A stretch of DNA of 64,000 bases from Haladaptatus cibarius D43 (GCF_000710615.1 NZ_JDTH01000001.1:558001-622000); one strand, 5' to 3'; positions 25,952-35,161 are shown, numbered from the stretch's first letter. A program made the numbers and translations. The notes: a model not told the origin generated them from the letters alone.

Positions 25952-27064
25952 TCAGCGCGGTATCGACTCGGCGATAACCGACCGATATCGCTCGCCTGCT
26001 TCGGCGTCGGAGTCGATAGCCCGTCGAATCCGGTGGGACAGCCACGTTCCATCATCGGAATCGTCATTGAGGTACCACCGGTACACCGGCAGACGCTCAC
26101 GAAGTGGGACTTCCGCCTCCTCCGCGATGTCTTCCAATTCCCGTAACGCGGGCCACGCATAATCCGGATTGATGTAATCGTCCGTAACCGGTGAGACACC
26201 GCCCAAATCGTCCACTCCGCAGTCGAGGAGTTCGCGCGTCGGCGAAAGGTTCGGCGGCACCTGCACGGAAATTTCCTCGGGGAGCGCCGCGCGGGCCATC
26301 GCAACCACCCGGCGCATCGTTTCGACCGAGGGTTGCTCGAACTGCGACCGCTCGTTCGGCACGACGTTCTGGACGATGATTTCTTGAATATGCCCGTATC
26401 GTTCGTGCAACTTGCGAATCGCCAGCAGACTCTCGGCCCTGTCGCGCCAGTCCTCTCCGATACCGACGAGCAGGCCAGTCGTGAACGGAACGCCCAACTC
26501 GCCCGCGGTTCGAATCGTGGCGAGTCGTTGGCCGGGATTTTTCTGCCGCGGGCCAGCGTGGGCCGACACGTCCGCCGTCGTCTCCAGCATCACGCCCATG
26601 CTGGCGTTTACGTCTGCGACGAGTTCCATCTGTTCCGGCGTCTGGTCGCCCGGATTCGAATGGGGAAGCAAGCCCTCATCCAGCGCGAGTTCGCACACCT
26701 CGCGGAGGTAGGAATGAATCGAATCGTGGCCCCACTCCGCGAGTTGGTCGTTGACCTGCGTGTAGCGGTCGTCCGGGTCGTCGCCGAAGGTGAACAGGGC
26801 TTCCGTACACCCTGCGTCCACGCCCATCTGGACGATTTCGCGGACTTCCTCGGGCGAGAGCAGTGACGCCTCCCCCGGCGGGTCGAAGTAGGTGCAGTAG
26901 GTGCAGGTGTACCGGCAAGCCGTGGTGAGTGGAATGAAGACGTTTTTCGCGTAGGTAAGCGAGTTTGCTGACTCTACGTCCTCCGGGGTGACAGCAAGCA
27001 ATCGGTCGATTTCCGCCTCGTCGAACGTGATGTCGATGTCGTACTCGTCGGCCCCCGGAATCAT
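25952..27064 (-). CDS. cofG: FO synthase subunit 1 CofG (radical SAM)
   Basis: 370 residues. It generates FO with CofH. Radical SAM motif TTACRYTCTYCTYF gives Cys50, Cys54, Cys57; next are TEALFTFGDDPDDRY, PHSNPGDQTPEQME, KNPGQRLATI, TTGLLVGIGEDW, and GVDDLGGVSPVTDDYINPDY. The gene is 57 bp downstream of the Toprim gene on the same strand and may be read through from that inserted pair or have its own promoter. Convergent with cofH. Confidence 0.95.
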   Translation of the reverse strand: MIPGADEYDIDITFDEAEIDRLLAVTPEDVESANSLTYAKNVFIPLTTACRYTCTYCTYFDPPGEASLLSPEEVREIVQMGVDAGCTEALFTFGDDPDDRYTQVNDQLAEWGHDSIHSYLREVCELALDEGLLPHSNPGDQTPEQMELVADVNASMGVMLETTADVSAHAGPRQKNPGQRLATIRTAGELGVPFTTGLLVGIGEDWRDRAESLLAIRKLHERYGHIQEIIVQNVVPNERSQFEQPSVETMRRVVAMARAALPEEISVQVPPNLSPTRELLDCGVDDLGGVSPVTDDYINPDYAWPALRELEDIAEEAEVPLRERLPVYRWYLNDDSDDGTWLSHRIRRAIDSDAEAGERYRSVIAESIPR

Positions 27065-27120
27065 TGTCGGGTGTTGGTGGTGTGGGTAAAAGTTCGTTTG
27101 GAAGTCGGATGTTGGAGTGG

Positions 27121-27726
27121 TCAGAGAAAAGTCGTCTGGAGAAGTCTACTGACTGGCCGGATGTCCAATATGGATTCAATTTTAGTCGTCTTTTCGCTGT
27201 GGCCATCGCCATCACCGATGTCAGCAACCGTTTCCAAACTCGTTTTGAATGCCACAACGACGAAACCAGTTCTGGGATCACGACCTGTGTCGATTTGCAG
27301 TTCGATCTCTTGTGCAATCATGTGTCGATTTTCCTTGATTATACTGCGATTTCCGAGTCGGAGACCACATCCCGAAAATCGCTGGTTCATTTGTTCCTCT
27401 ATATCAGTAAGGAAATCATGGATACTTCGGTTGTCAAGGTCAACGAGTACGTATTTCTCGACTTCTTCGTTTGCTAATTGACGGAGAACAGAAACGAATC
27501 CGTGTTTGAGATTTGGTTTCCCGTTTTCTGACTTGATTAACACGTCGTAAGGGTTGAATCGCTCCAAAAAGTTTCGTATTTTTTCGGATTCTTTGTTCTT
27601 CAAGTCCGAGCGAGATTCGTTTTCGACTACAAACTTATCGACAGATGGATTTGCAGAACTATTATCAAATAATTTATCTATGAAGTGAACGTCGTACTTC
27701 CCTTCGCTGAAGACGATTTTCTTCAT
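27121..27726 (-). CDS. Toprim-fold protein, partner of adjacent AAA ATPase
   Basis: 201 residues. Toprim marks: first acidic motif FSEGKYDVHFI (E8, D12), second motif KYVLVDLDNRS (D96, D98), and a further acidic segment ~135-145. This is the DUF3226/DUF4435-like, OLD-nuclease-like layout, so it is probably a metal-dependent nuclease or RNA-cutting effector. Start codon at 27726 directly abuts the stop of the ATPase gene at 27727, so the pair is one operon. Base composition is AT-rich, unlike its neighbours. Exact family is uncertain. Confidence 0.7.
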   Translation of the reverse strand: MKKIVFSEGKYDVHFIDKLFDNSSANPSVDKFVVENESRSDLKNKESEKIRNFLERFNPYDVLIKSENGKPNLKHGFVSVLRQLANEEVEKYVLVDLDNRSIHDFLTDIEEQMNQRFSGCGLRLGNRSIIKENRHMIAQEIELQIDTGRDPRTGFVVVAFKTSLETVADIGDGDGHSEKTTKIESILDIRPVSRLLQTTFL

Positions 27727-28989
27727 TTAGAGTCCTCGAAGGTCGAGATGGAGTTCTTCCAAATGCTTCTTTGCAGTATCGTAATCCAATATCTCTGCTC
27801 CGAAATCGTCCATCTTGACTACCGAAAACTCCTCCTCGAGGTAGTTTAGACGTTCGTCTCGGATATTTTCGTTGAAGAAATCGTTGATGAAGTCATTGTT
27901 GTGAGTCGTGATGAACAGTTGGATGTTTTCTTCTCGCGCGAGGCCAATAAGGAAGTGAACCAACTCCCGGATGTAGCCGGGATGAAGGTGGTTTTCCGGT
28001 TCTTCGATGAGGACGATGTTGTTGGAGGATTCATTGTCCATGAGTTTCCAGAGAAGACCAACAATGCTTTTGAATCCATCACCCATGAACTCAAATGGTA
28101 CTTGCCATTTACCGCGTTCTTCGTTCTCGAAGATTAAATAGTCTAAATTAAAGGTTTTGAGGTCGTCCACTAGATCTGCTTCTTTGAGGTAATCGTTAAT
28201 ATCGTCCACTTTAACAGCGTACTCTTCGTTGTTATTCTTCTTCTCTTCTTCCAAAAAATTGTTCGAATGTTCTATGAATGTGCTACTATATGTTGGGTGA
28301 TCTGGGAATTCTGGAATAGATTCGATACGGTCGGGAATGGCAATTTCGATAAAAGTCTCTAAAATTGGCTGTAATTCGGTTATTGTTTCTTCATCTATAT
28401 TGTATTCTAAATATTCAAAAACTTCTGACTCTACTTGCGATTTTGAATCAAATGATAGGGGAGAATAAATATTCGACATGATATATGGGCTTTTGGCACC
28501 ATTGATACTCAAAATGAGACAACTATTTCGCAGGTCTTCTAACGACTCTTGCTCAAATAACCTCTCCAATACTCCTATTGTTGTCTCTTGTATTAGAGTG
28601 ATAATCTCCTCCATCGGAACTGGTTCATTAATAATCTCATTAGTGGAGTTGAAGAACACCTCTAATGATTTTTTAACCTGCTTCCTTGTAGATTCAAGAA
28701 AATAAAGTTTCGCCTCTTCTGCTGAAGCTGGTTCCATTTGAATCTCTACCTTTTCATTACTTGTTGTAACTTCTATTCTCGATTTGTTATTGTTTTTGTT
28801 TATTATGTCCCCAACATTATTCTCAAAATTCTTGAGTGAGCTAGGTCTAGCGGACATATCTACTGCTTCCAAAATTGAAGTCTTCCCAGTATTGTTCCGA
28901 CCAGTGATCAAATTAATATCTGTAGGTTCAAATTCGAGAGACTCGATACCCTTGAATCCCTCGACCTCGATGTGAGTGAGCTTAGTCAT
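27727..28989 (-). CDS. AAA_15/OLD-like ATPase, partner of Toprim protein
   Basis: 420 residues. Walker A GRNNTGKTS (30-38), Walker B NIVLIEEPENHLHP (324-337), GDGFKS signature-like loop, and an H-loop FITTHNNDF (His363): an ABC-type ATPase of the OLD/AAA_15 kind. The middle (~60-300) is helical, Lys/Glu/Asn-rich. The opening KLTHIEVEGFKGIESLEFE is the usual RecF/OLD-like start. Followed at once by a Toprim gene. High Asn/Lys/Ile content and AT-rich DNA point to transfer. Function is inferred to be antiviral, not shown. Confidence 0.82.
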   Translation of the reverse strand: MTKLTHIEVEGFKGIESLEFEPTDINLITGRNNTGKTSILEAVDMSARPSSLKNFENNVGDIINKNNNKSRIEVTTSNEKVEIQMEPASAEEAKLYFLESTRKQVKKSLEVFFNSTNEIINEPVPMEEIITLIQETTIGVLERLFEQESLEDLRNSCLILSINGAKSPYIMSNIYSPLSFDSKSQVESEVFEYLEYNIDEETITELQPILETFIEIAIPDRIESIPEFPDHPTYSSTFIEHSNNFLEEEKKNNNEEYAVKVDDINDYLKEADLVDDLKTFNLDYLIFENEERGKWQVPFEFMGDGFKSIVGLLWKLMDNESSNNIVLIEEPENHLHPGYIRELVHFLIGLAREENIQLFITTHNNDFINDFFNENIRDERLNYLEEEFSVVKMDDFGAEILDYDTAKKHLEELHLDLRGL

Positions 28990-29108
28990 CGCTCTTCAAT
29001 TGTCATCTAGTTCTGTCGCCTTGCTATTAAACAATGAGCTTTCAATGACTTTCCACACTCTTCGAACCCAAATCTTCAAGCCACCTAGATTTCAACACAA
29101 AACAACGA

Positions 29109-29852
29109 ATGTCTCCTCCCGACGACGCTTCTCCACGCGAACTACTTCACTGGCTCAGAACGACCGAGGACGAACCGGTCGCAATCGCCCGCGAAATCCT
29201 CACAACGGCGATGTGGGCGGTCGGAATCGGTCTGCTCCTGTTCGCTGTAAGCGGCGTCTGGCCGCCGATGGTCGCCGTCGAAAGCGGCAGCATGGAACCG
29301 CAGATGGAGCGCGGCGACCTCATCTTCGTGATGGAAGAAGGCCGATTCGCGGGTGACGGTTCCTACGCCGATACGGGGGTCGTGACCTACCGCGCCGGGC
29401 AAAACTCCGGCTATTCTGAGTTCAACCAACCGGGCGACGTGATAATTTTCGAGCCGAACGGCAACGGACAGGCGGTGCCGATTATCCACCGCGCGATGTT
29501 CTGGGTTGAAGACGGAGAGAACTGGTACGACGAAGCGAATCCCGACTACGTTGGCACTGCAACCAACTGCGAGCAGTTGACCAACTGTCCGGCCCCGCAT
29601 GCCGGATTCATCACGAAGGGCGACAACAACGGCGGGTACGACCAAGCTAGCTTCGGCGCACACACTGCCCCCGTCAAACCGTCGTGGGTCGTCGGCAAGG
29701 CAAAGCTCAAAATTCCGTGGCTCGGCCACGTTCGACTTCAGTTCGGCATCGCCACGCCGCCGGAACTGCTGGAGGTAAAAACCCATCCCGTAACAAATTC
29801 GGCTCCGAACTCGACCGATTCGACCATCAATTCGATAGCTGTCTCGGCGTAG
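29109..29852 (+). CDS. Signal peptidase I (archaeal S26B type)
   Basis: 247 residues. It cleaves signal peptides at the membrane. An N-terminal membrane segment (~30-50; TTAMWAVGIGLLLFAVSGV) is followed by the catalytic Ser in VESGSMEPQMERGD, the catalytic His in PIIHRAMFWV and the Asp in FITKGDNN, the Ser-His-Asp set of archaeal/ER signal peptidases. Residues near the C-terminus are Thr/Ser-rich. It is divergent from the ATPase/Toprim pair. Confidence 0.92.
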   Translation: MSPPDDASPRELLHWLRTTEDEPVAIAREILTTAMWAVGIGLLLFAVSGVWPPMVAVESGSMEPQMERGDLIFVMEEGRFAGDGSYADTGVVTYRAGQNSGYSEFNQPGDVIIFEPNGNGQAVPIIHRAMFWVEDGENWYDEANPDYVGTATNCEQLTNCPAPHAGFITKGDNNGGYDQASFGAHTAPVKPSWVVGKAKLKIPWLGHVRLQFGIATPPELLEVKTHPVTNSAPNSTDSTINSIAVSA

Positions 29853-29887
29853 CGTTCGGCTTCCTGGTTTGCTCCTTTCCGCTTTTT

Positions 29888-30520
29888 CTACGTTCCGTCT
29901 CGACTCGCTGCCACCCGGCCCTCGGTCACCGAAAGCGAAAAGCCAGCTTTTCTGAGCCACCGGCACGCCGACCCATCGCTGTGTATCAGCACTTCGGCGA
30001 GATCGCTCGATTCGTCCACGTCGGTCGCCAGTCGGTGCGAATCCACTTCAGTAACCGAGGCCCCCACATCCCCCGCGATTCGACGATGGTCGAGGTAGGA
30101 AGTTCCGTGGTAGTCCACTCGAAATTCGTCGTGGCGGGAGACGAGCGCGTTCGTTCCCCCGCCGCGACCCGGTGCAAGCACCACGTCGCCCGAAGTCGAA
30201 AAGAGTCGTTCCAGCGCGTCGGGTGTCACCAGCGCGAGGTCGGCCATCACGATTGCGGTGGGTTCCGTGGCTGTTGTCGGTTTCCCCTCTGCCAGCACGT
30301 CGTTCACGGCGGGCGTCAGCGGTCTGGAATCGACCGTCTGCGGTGCATCGATGTCGATTGCACTGGTGGTGAGTAGCCGTGGCTCTCGCCCCGTCGCGCG
30401 AATCGCGGAGAGCACGTCTTCGAGCATCGACAGCGAAAACTCCCGGCGCTCGTCGGGCGCGAGGATGTCGGCCAGTCGCGTCTTCGGGTCGTTTGCGGAG
30501 AACGGCACCACCACCTGCAT
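29888..30520 (-). CDS. cofC: 2-phospho-L-lactate guanylyltransferase CofC
   Basis: 210 residues. CofC activates 2-phospholactate with GTP in coenzyme F420 synthesis. Conserved: VVPFSANDPKTRLADIL at the N-terminus, PTAIVMADLALVTPDALERL (metal-binding Asp), VLAPGRGGGTNALV and SRHDEFRVDYHGTSYLDH. It follows the common haloarchaeal order with cofG and cetZ nearby, with the signal peptidase gene and AAA/Toprim pair set between cofG and cofC. Confidence 0.93.
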   Translation of the reverse strand: MQVVVPFSANDPKTRLADILAPDERREFSLSMLEDVLSAIRATGREPRLLTTSAIDIDAPQTVDSRPLTPAVNDVLAEGKPTTATEPTAIVMADLALVTPDALERLFSTSGDVVLAPGRGGGTNALVSRHDEFRVDYHGTSYLDHRRIAGDVGASVTEVDSHRLATDVDESSDLAEVLIHSDGSACRWLRKAGFSLSVTEGRVAASRDGT

Positions 30521-30592
30521 GACCGCATCTACTCGGTTGTCGTGTTAAGGGGTTGCGAAAATAGCGTCGGGAAAATCGAAAAGTCAGTAACG

Positions 30593-31399
30593 TTACCGCA
30601 GTCGATTCGTGTTCTGTTGCTGGGAACGGTACCAGAACCCAGCGCCGCCGATGACGACGAGGCCGACCACGGCAACGCCGCCGTACAGCAGCATTTTGTT
30701 CGTCTGGGCCGACGCGTTGGCGTCCTCGGACGCCGAGTTGGCGCTCTCTTCTGCCTGTCCGGCGATGTCCACCGCGTTACCGAAGTTGCCCGCCTCGTAG
30801 GCGGAGATGGCGTTTCCGACACGGTCTTCTGCGTCACTCGTGTCTGCACCGCCCGGTGCGCCGCCGATTGCATCCTCCGCGTCAGCGATTGCGGTTCGCG
30901 CTTCCGAACTGTCCTCCGTGTGGTGGTTCGCGCTCCACGTCTGAATTTCGTCGCTGTTGCCACCGTCTCGGGTCTGACTCAACGTGGCGAACGCGAACTC
31001 CTGTTGTGGGTCGTAGGTGAAGTTCTCTATTTCGGGCACGGTGCCGGACACCTTCACCACGGCCTCGCTCGCGTCACTGTCGAGCGCGAGAGAGTGATTG
31101 AACGATTGGCCGTCGTAGGACTCCTTTGCCTTCTGATTTCCGGCTTGATCGTAGGTCGTCACCGTCCACGTGACGTCCGTGAGTTCGGTTTCACCGTTGA
31201 GCGTCCATTCCTCGTAATCGCTGTAGAGGTCGGTCAGCGTCAGTTCCGCGCTCACTTCGTCTCCCACTTTCGCGTCGTCCGGCACGCCCCGTGCGTCGGT
31301 CGAAATCGCCGCAGCAGGGGCGATCGCCGAAAGGGCCAACGTGACGACGAAGAGGAGTGCTGTCAGTTTAGAACAGCGGGTCGAGTTCATCCTCATCAT
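30593..31399 (-). CDS. Secreted protein with C-terminal membrane anchor, overlapping cetZ
   Basis: About 265 residues. Sec-type signal peptide (residues ~8-32, ending APAAA), an extracellular beta-rich domain (~35-125, LTLTDLYSDYEEWTLNGETE), an Ala/Asp/Glu helical linker, and a C-terminal membrane helix (MLLYGGVAVVGLVVIGGAGFW) with a short Arg/Gln tail. Start could be any of three Met codons at 31399, 31396 or 31390; all overlap the cetZ 3' end, so it is likely co-transcribed with cetZ. Function unknown. Confidence 0.82.
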   Translation of the reverse strand: MMRMNSTRCSKLTALLFVVTLALSAIAPAAAISTDARGVPDDAKVGDEVSAELTLTDLYSDYEEWTLNGETELTDVTWTVTTYDQAGNQKAKESYDGQSFNHSLALDSDASEAVVKVSGTVPEIENFTYDPQQEFAFATLSQTRDGGNSDEIQTWSANHHTEDSSEARTAIADAEDAIGGAPGGADTSDAEDRVGNAISAYEAGNFGNAVDIAGQAEESANSASEDANASAQTNKMLLYGGVAVVGLVVIGGAGFWYRSQQQNTNRLR

Positions 31400-32543
31400 C
31401 CTCGACGAGACTTTCGAGATTCGTCTCGCTCTCCTGTCGAATGTCGTCTATGTTGTCCTGTGCCTCGATGGCGACCTGTTGGAGTTCCTTGATTCGTGGA
31501 ACGTTCGTCACTCCAGAGAGGAGGACGACGCTGGCCACGTTGGGCTCCTTGACGGGGTAGTCGCCACCGCGAACTTCCATACTGCCGGTTTGCTCCTCCA
31601 GCCATTTCCGCCCGCGCTCTATCCCTTTGCGGTTCAGATGCTCCGAGGGGCCGCTCATGACGAGCAGTGCACGTTCGGTTCCCTGAATCTCACACGGGAG
31701 CGTCAGGCGACCAAGTGCCGCCTTCCGCACGAGACTGGTGATTCGGTTCGTCGTGTGTGCGGTGTCCTCTCCCGTCCCGCCACCGTTTCCGGTGAATCGG
31801 GACAGCAGCCCGCCGGAGTTCTGCATCTCGACTTCCTCGGCGGCGTAGCCGATTGTCGAGACGCCGCCACCGGCGAGCGTGTTGATGATTTCGCTGGAGT
31901 CAACGACGCTCTCTGCAACGTCGTCGCCGCCACCGATTTCACCGGCTCCGAAGAGGATGCCGAACCGCGTGACGATTTCCTCGTTGATTTCGGAGTAGCC
32001 GCTCTGGACGCTCTCGCCCGACTGGCGCCACGAGTCGTTGTCGAACACCATCAGGTTGTCCACTTCGCGGACGAACGTCTGGAACGAGCGCGCCGCGTTG
32101 AGGGTGTAGATGCCACCCTCGTCGCCGCCGGGGAGGATGCCGAGCCCGTAGACGGGTTCGGTGTAGATGCGCTTCAGGTGTTTTGCGACGACTGGTGCGC
32201 CGCCACTCCCTGAACCGCCGCCCATTCCGGCAATGATGAGGAAGGCATCGACCTCGTGGACAGGGATGTTGTCGATAGCTCCCTGTACTTCGTCGATGTC
32301 CTCTTCGGCGATTTCCGCGCCGAGTTCGTTGTCCGCACCCACGCCGTGACCTTTGACGCGGGACTGTCCGATGAGCACCCGGTTTTCCTCCGGAACGTGC
32401 TGTAGGCCCATGAGGTCAGCGCGAGCGGTGTTGACTGCGACGGCGGCGCGCACGATGCCGCTCTGTGTTCGCTGGTCGTATTCCAGGAACTTGTCAACGA
32501 TTTTTCCGCCTGCCTGACCGAATCCGATCATCGCGAGTTTCAT
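31368..32543 (-). CDS. cetZ: CetZ tubulin-like GTPase
   Basis: 391 residues. Archaeal tubulin/FtsZ homologue that polymerises with GTP and controls cell shape in haloarchaea. Conserved: FGQAGGKIVDKF at the N-terminus, the T4 loop GMGGGSGSGG (residues ~106-115), LGILPGGDEGG, VDNLMVFDND and the T7 region, then the acidic C-terminal tail (ESLVEDDEDELDPLF). Neighbours are a membrane protein and cofC, the arrangement I associate with CetZ1 loci in haloarchaea. Which CetZ subgroup it is cannot be settled here. Confidence 0.93.
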   Translation of the reverse strand: MKLAMIGFGQAGGKIVDKFLEYDQRTQSGIVRAAVAVNTARADLMGLQHVPEENRVLIGQSRVKGHGVGADNELGAEIAEEDIDEVQGAIDNIPVHEVDAFLIIAGMGGGSGSGGAPVVAKHLKRIYTEPVYGLGILPGGDEGGIYTLNAARSFQTFVREVDNLMVFDNDSWRQSGESVQSGYSEINEEIVTRFGILFGAGEIGGGDDVAESVVDSSEIINTLAGGGVSTIGYAAEEVEMQNSGGLLSRFTGNGGGTGEDTAHTTNRITSLVRKAALGRLTLPCEIQGTERALLVMSGPSEHLNRKGIERGRKWLEEQTGSMEVRGGDYPVKEPNVASVVLLSGVTNVPRIKELQQVAIEAQDNIDDIRQESETNLESLVEDDEDELDPLF

Positions 32544-32707
32544 TTTTCGGTACCGTTCTCCGTTGAGAGAACACCAGAACCAAATACCGTATAAACTTTG
32601 TGGTGTTTGGTGTCTTACTTAAAAGATAGTGCCAGCAGTAAACGCCCTAAGGCGGTGTTTTATCAGCCTTTTGGTAATATAATAGACAGTATGCAGACAT
32701 CCCCTCT

Positions 32708-32759
32708 TTAAGTCTGGATATGTCCATCACTCCGGGGTTATTAAGTGTGGATATGTGCA
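32708..32759. promoter_or_regulatory. Two near-identical 19-bp direct repeats upstream of cetZ
   Basis: Copies at 32708-32726 and 32741-32759 (TTAAGTcTGGATATGTcCA with two C/G differences) match at 17 of 19 positions and start 33 bp apart, about three helical turns. The first contains a TGGA-N4-TCCA dyad. They sit in the 276-bp gap between cetZ and the upstream gene, about 165-215 bp before the cetZ start. A dimeric regulator site is plausible. Confidence 0.4.
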
Positions 32760-32819
32760 ATACTGATTATAATTTGTCACGGCTGCGCGCGCCTCGCCCG
32801 CGTTCAAATCAGCGGCGTT

Positions 32820-33707
32820 TCATCTCGTTTTCACGCCGAGATACTCTGCCAGTGTCGTCAGCGAACTGGACTCCACGCCGAACGCCGCCACATCGTTTTC
32901 TTTGACCGTGTTGTCGAACTGTAACGACCGGTACTGGTCGCCACCCATCGGCACGCCCGGAATCGACCCGCCGATTTTTAGTCCGACTCCCGCGAGCGCC
33001 ATCGGAACCGGAACGACCGTGACGGGTTGTCCCTCGGCCTGACGCACGAGTTTCGCTACCTCTGCCAGCGTCAACACCTCCGGGCCGCCGATTTCGTAGA
33101 GTTCGCCGTCGTGCGACTCGTCCACTCCATCGGCGAGCATCGGTGCAAGGTCGCCTATCCAAATCGGTTGGAATCGCGTCTTTCCGCCACCGGGGAGCGG
33201 CGCGAGATACGGTGGCGTGAGTTTTTTCGTAAACGAGAGAAACTCGCTTTCGTCGCCGAACACGATTGACGGCCGGAAAATCGTCCATCGGAGGTCGGAA
33301 CTCTTGACTAACTCTTCTGCCTGCCCTTTCGCTCGAATGTACTCCGTCGGGCCGGTCGGGTCTGCACCCAACGCGCTCATCTGCACGATTTTTTCGACGC
33401 CATGTTCCTCGGCGGCCTGCACGATGTTCTGGGTTCCCCCGAGGTGGACGCTCATATGCGTCACCCCTCGTGGGGGCTTAAACAGGGGCGAAAGCGCGAC
33501 GAGGTTGACGACCGCGTCCTGATTCTCGAACGCGCTCTCGATGGACGTGAGCGCGGTTACGTCGCCCATCGCACGTTCGATGCCGTCTGGAAAGTCCGCC
33601 TCGTCCGGACTTCGCGCGAGTGCAGTCACCTCGTGGCCCCGGTCGTGTAGTTCGCGGATGAGATTCCGTCCGACGAATCCGGTGCCGCCGGTCACGAGAA
33701 CATTCAT
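32820..33707 (-). CDS. NAD(P)-binding atypical SDR (NDUFA9-like)
   Basis: 295 residues from the ATG at 33707. Rossmann fold with [52 protein letters not shown] and [11 protein letters not shown]; this is the atypical SDR subfamily close to NDUFA9/complex I-like reductases. The active-site YxxxK is present as YIRAK. Substrate unknown. The next gene on this strand is cetZ, 276 bp away. Confidence 0.88.
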   Translation of the reverse strand: MNVLVTGGTGFVGRNLIRELHDRGHEVTALARSPDEADFPDGIERAMGDVTALTSIESAFENQDAVVNLVALSPLFKPPRGVTHMSVHLGGTQNIVQAAEEHGVEKIVQMSALGADPTGPTEYIRAKGQAEELVKSSDLRWTIFRPSIVFGDESEFLSFTKKLTPPYLAPLPGGGKTRFQPIWIGDLAPMLADGVDESHDGELYEIGGPEVLTLAEVAKLVRQAEGQPVTVVPVPMALAGVGLKIGGSIPGVPMGGDQYRSLQFDNTVKENDVAAFGVESSSLTTLAEYLGVKTR

Positions 33708-33806
33708 ACACCAGATATGTACGCGATTGTAGGTAAGCCTATCTGCCACGAAGTCCGTCTGTTACGAAACCCGCAACGTTTTACCCACCAACCCGAACGT
33801 CCTGCC

Positions 33807-34412
33807 ATGCTGATAACGCTGGAGGGACTGGACGGAAGCGGAAAAACGACCGTCTGGGAGGTTCTCCACGAGGAATTCTCCGACGCGGTGTTCACCCGCG
33901 AACCGACGAACTCGTGGTACGGTGAAGCCGTCAATCGGTCTATCGAGGACGACGATGCGGATTCTATCGCGGAACTGTTCTTGTACACCGCAGACCACGC
34001 GGCCCATCTCTCGAACACGATTCGTCCCGCGCTGGCAGAAGACGAACTCGTCATCTCCGACCGATATTCGGACTCCCGGTACGCCTACCAAGCGGTTGCG
34101 CTGGAGGGCCACGTCACCCGACCGATGGAGTACATCATCGGCGTCCACAAGCCGTGGACGCGTCCGCCGGACTGCACCATTTATCTCGACGTTGACCCCG
34201 AAACCGGCGCGGCGCGAAGCGGCGCGACGAACAAGTTCGAACAGGCCGGTTTCCTTGCACAAGTCCAGTCGAACTACGAACGCCTGATGGACGCGGAACC
34301 GGGCCGATTCGTCCGCGTCGATGCAACCCAATCGCCGGAAGCGGTCATCGATAGCGTCGTCTCGACCATCGAGCGTGTCACGAACAACGCGAACGAATCG
34401 AGCGAGCGCTGA
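33807..34412 (+). CDS. tmk: Thymidylate (dTMP) kinase
   Basis: 201 residues from the ATG at 33807. It phosphorylates dTMP to dTDP. P-loop [11 protein letters not shown] (residues 5-15), the DR(Y/x) motif [13 protein letters not shown], and FTREPTNSW. The lid region ([15 protein letters not shown]) is less standard than in bacterial enzymes. Short intergenic region to the divergent SDR gene (about 100 bp). Confidence 0.93.
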   Translation: MLITLEGLDGSGKTTVWEVLHEEFSDAVFTREPTNSWYGEAVNRSIEDDDADSIAELFLYTADHAAHLSNTIRPALAEDELVISDRYSDSRYAYQAVALEGHVTRPMEYIIGVHKPWTRPPDCTIYLDVDPETGAARSGATNKFEQAGFLAQVQSNYERLMDAEPGRFVRVDATQSPEAVIDSVVSTIERVTNNANESSER

Positions 34413-34471
34413 GGCCGGACGAGCGCTGAGTCCGAACGAGTAGTTTTCAGGGGCCGGGTCGTATATCGACC

Positions 34472-34858
34472 ATGGCAGACCGGGACGACGATTCGGGATT
34501 CAGCTTCACGCTTCCCCCGATGCACCTTCCGCCGGTGACGTTCCCTGACCGGGTTCGACTTATCGTGCCCGTTTTCGAGCGTCCGAAGGAACCGGACAAA
34601 TCGGCGCGACTCCGCGTCCGCTTTAGAACGCTCGTCGCCTTTCTGCTCCTCTTCGATGTCATCGACGCCCTGTTGGTTCTGCAAGGGTCGCCAGCGCCGT
34701 GGTTCCGGGCCGTCGTCGGAACTGTGCTGATGACAATCGTGGCTGGCCCCGTCGGTTCGGTCTATCTCTGGGAAGGATTCGCCGCGTTTGCAGGAATAGG
34801 GTGGCTGGCTGCCGTGCCGTCAGCGACTCTGTTGTTGTTCGCGCGACTCCTTCGGTAG
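34472..34858 (+). CDS. Small membrane protein, unknown
   Basis: 128 residues; a soluble ~50-residue N-terminus (PPMHLPPVTFPDRVR) then membrane segments at ~55-70, ~75-95 and ~100-125. The 3' end overlaps the convergent gene at 34820 by 39 bp. No family recognised. Confidence 0.65.
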   Translation: MADRDDDSGFSFTLPPMHLPPVTFPDRVRLIVPVFERPKEPDKSARLRVRFRTLVAFLLLFDVIDALLVLQGSPAPWFRAVVGTVLMTIVAGPVGSVYLWEGFAAFAGIGWLAAVPSATLLLFARLLR

Positions 34859-35161
34859 GTCGATTTCCTCGGGCGGGGGCATCCAGAACAGGTCGATGGA
34901 CAGCCCCAGCGTGAACGGGAGCACCCAGATGAGGATGAGGGCGGTGTTCCGGTCTTGCAGGCCGGTTCCGCCGAATCCGACTGCGCCGCTCAACAAGAGC
35001 GTCGTGGCGACGTAGACGAGGGGAACCAACAGGAGGGAGTACACCACCGCACCCCACTTCGTCGAGAGACGAAGGCGGAAAAAGCGGATGACAACCGCTG
35101 TGATGACGGTGTTGATGGTGATGATGACGAGGAAACCGAGTGCCGTGGCGGCCGAAACCAT
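34820..35161 (-). CDS. Small membrane protein, unknown
   Basis: 113 residues from the ATG at 35161; a TTG three codons upstream is less likely. Three membrane segments: ~4-25 (ALGFLVIITINTVITAVVI), ~38-60 and ~72-90, then a conserved-looking DLFWMPPPEEIDLP tail. The 3' ends of this and the gene at 34472 overlap tail to tail. No family recognised. Confidence 0.65.
   Translation of the reverse strand: MVSAATALGFLVIITINTVITAVVIRFFRLRLSTKWGAVVYSLLLVPLVYVATTLLLSGAVGFGGTGLQDRNTALILIWVLPFTLGLSIDLFWMPPPEEIDLPKESREQQQSR

Noticed and set aside
27121-28989. Naming the ATPase/Toprim pair as PARIS
   Set aside because: PARIS needs a DUF4435 effector of ~260-300 residues; the partner here is ~200 residues and I cannot confirm the family.
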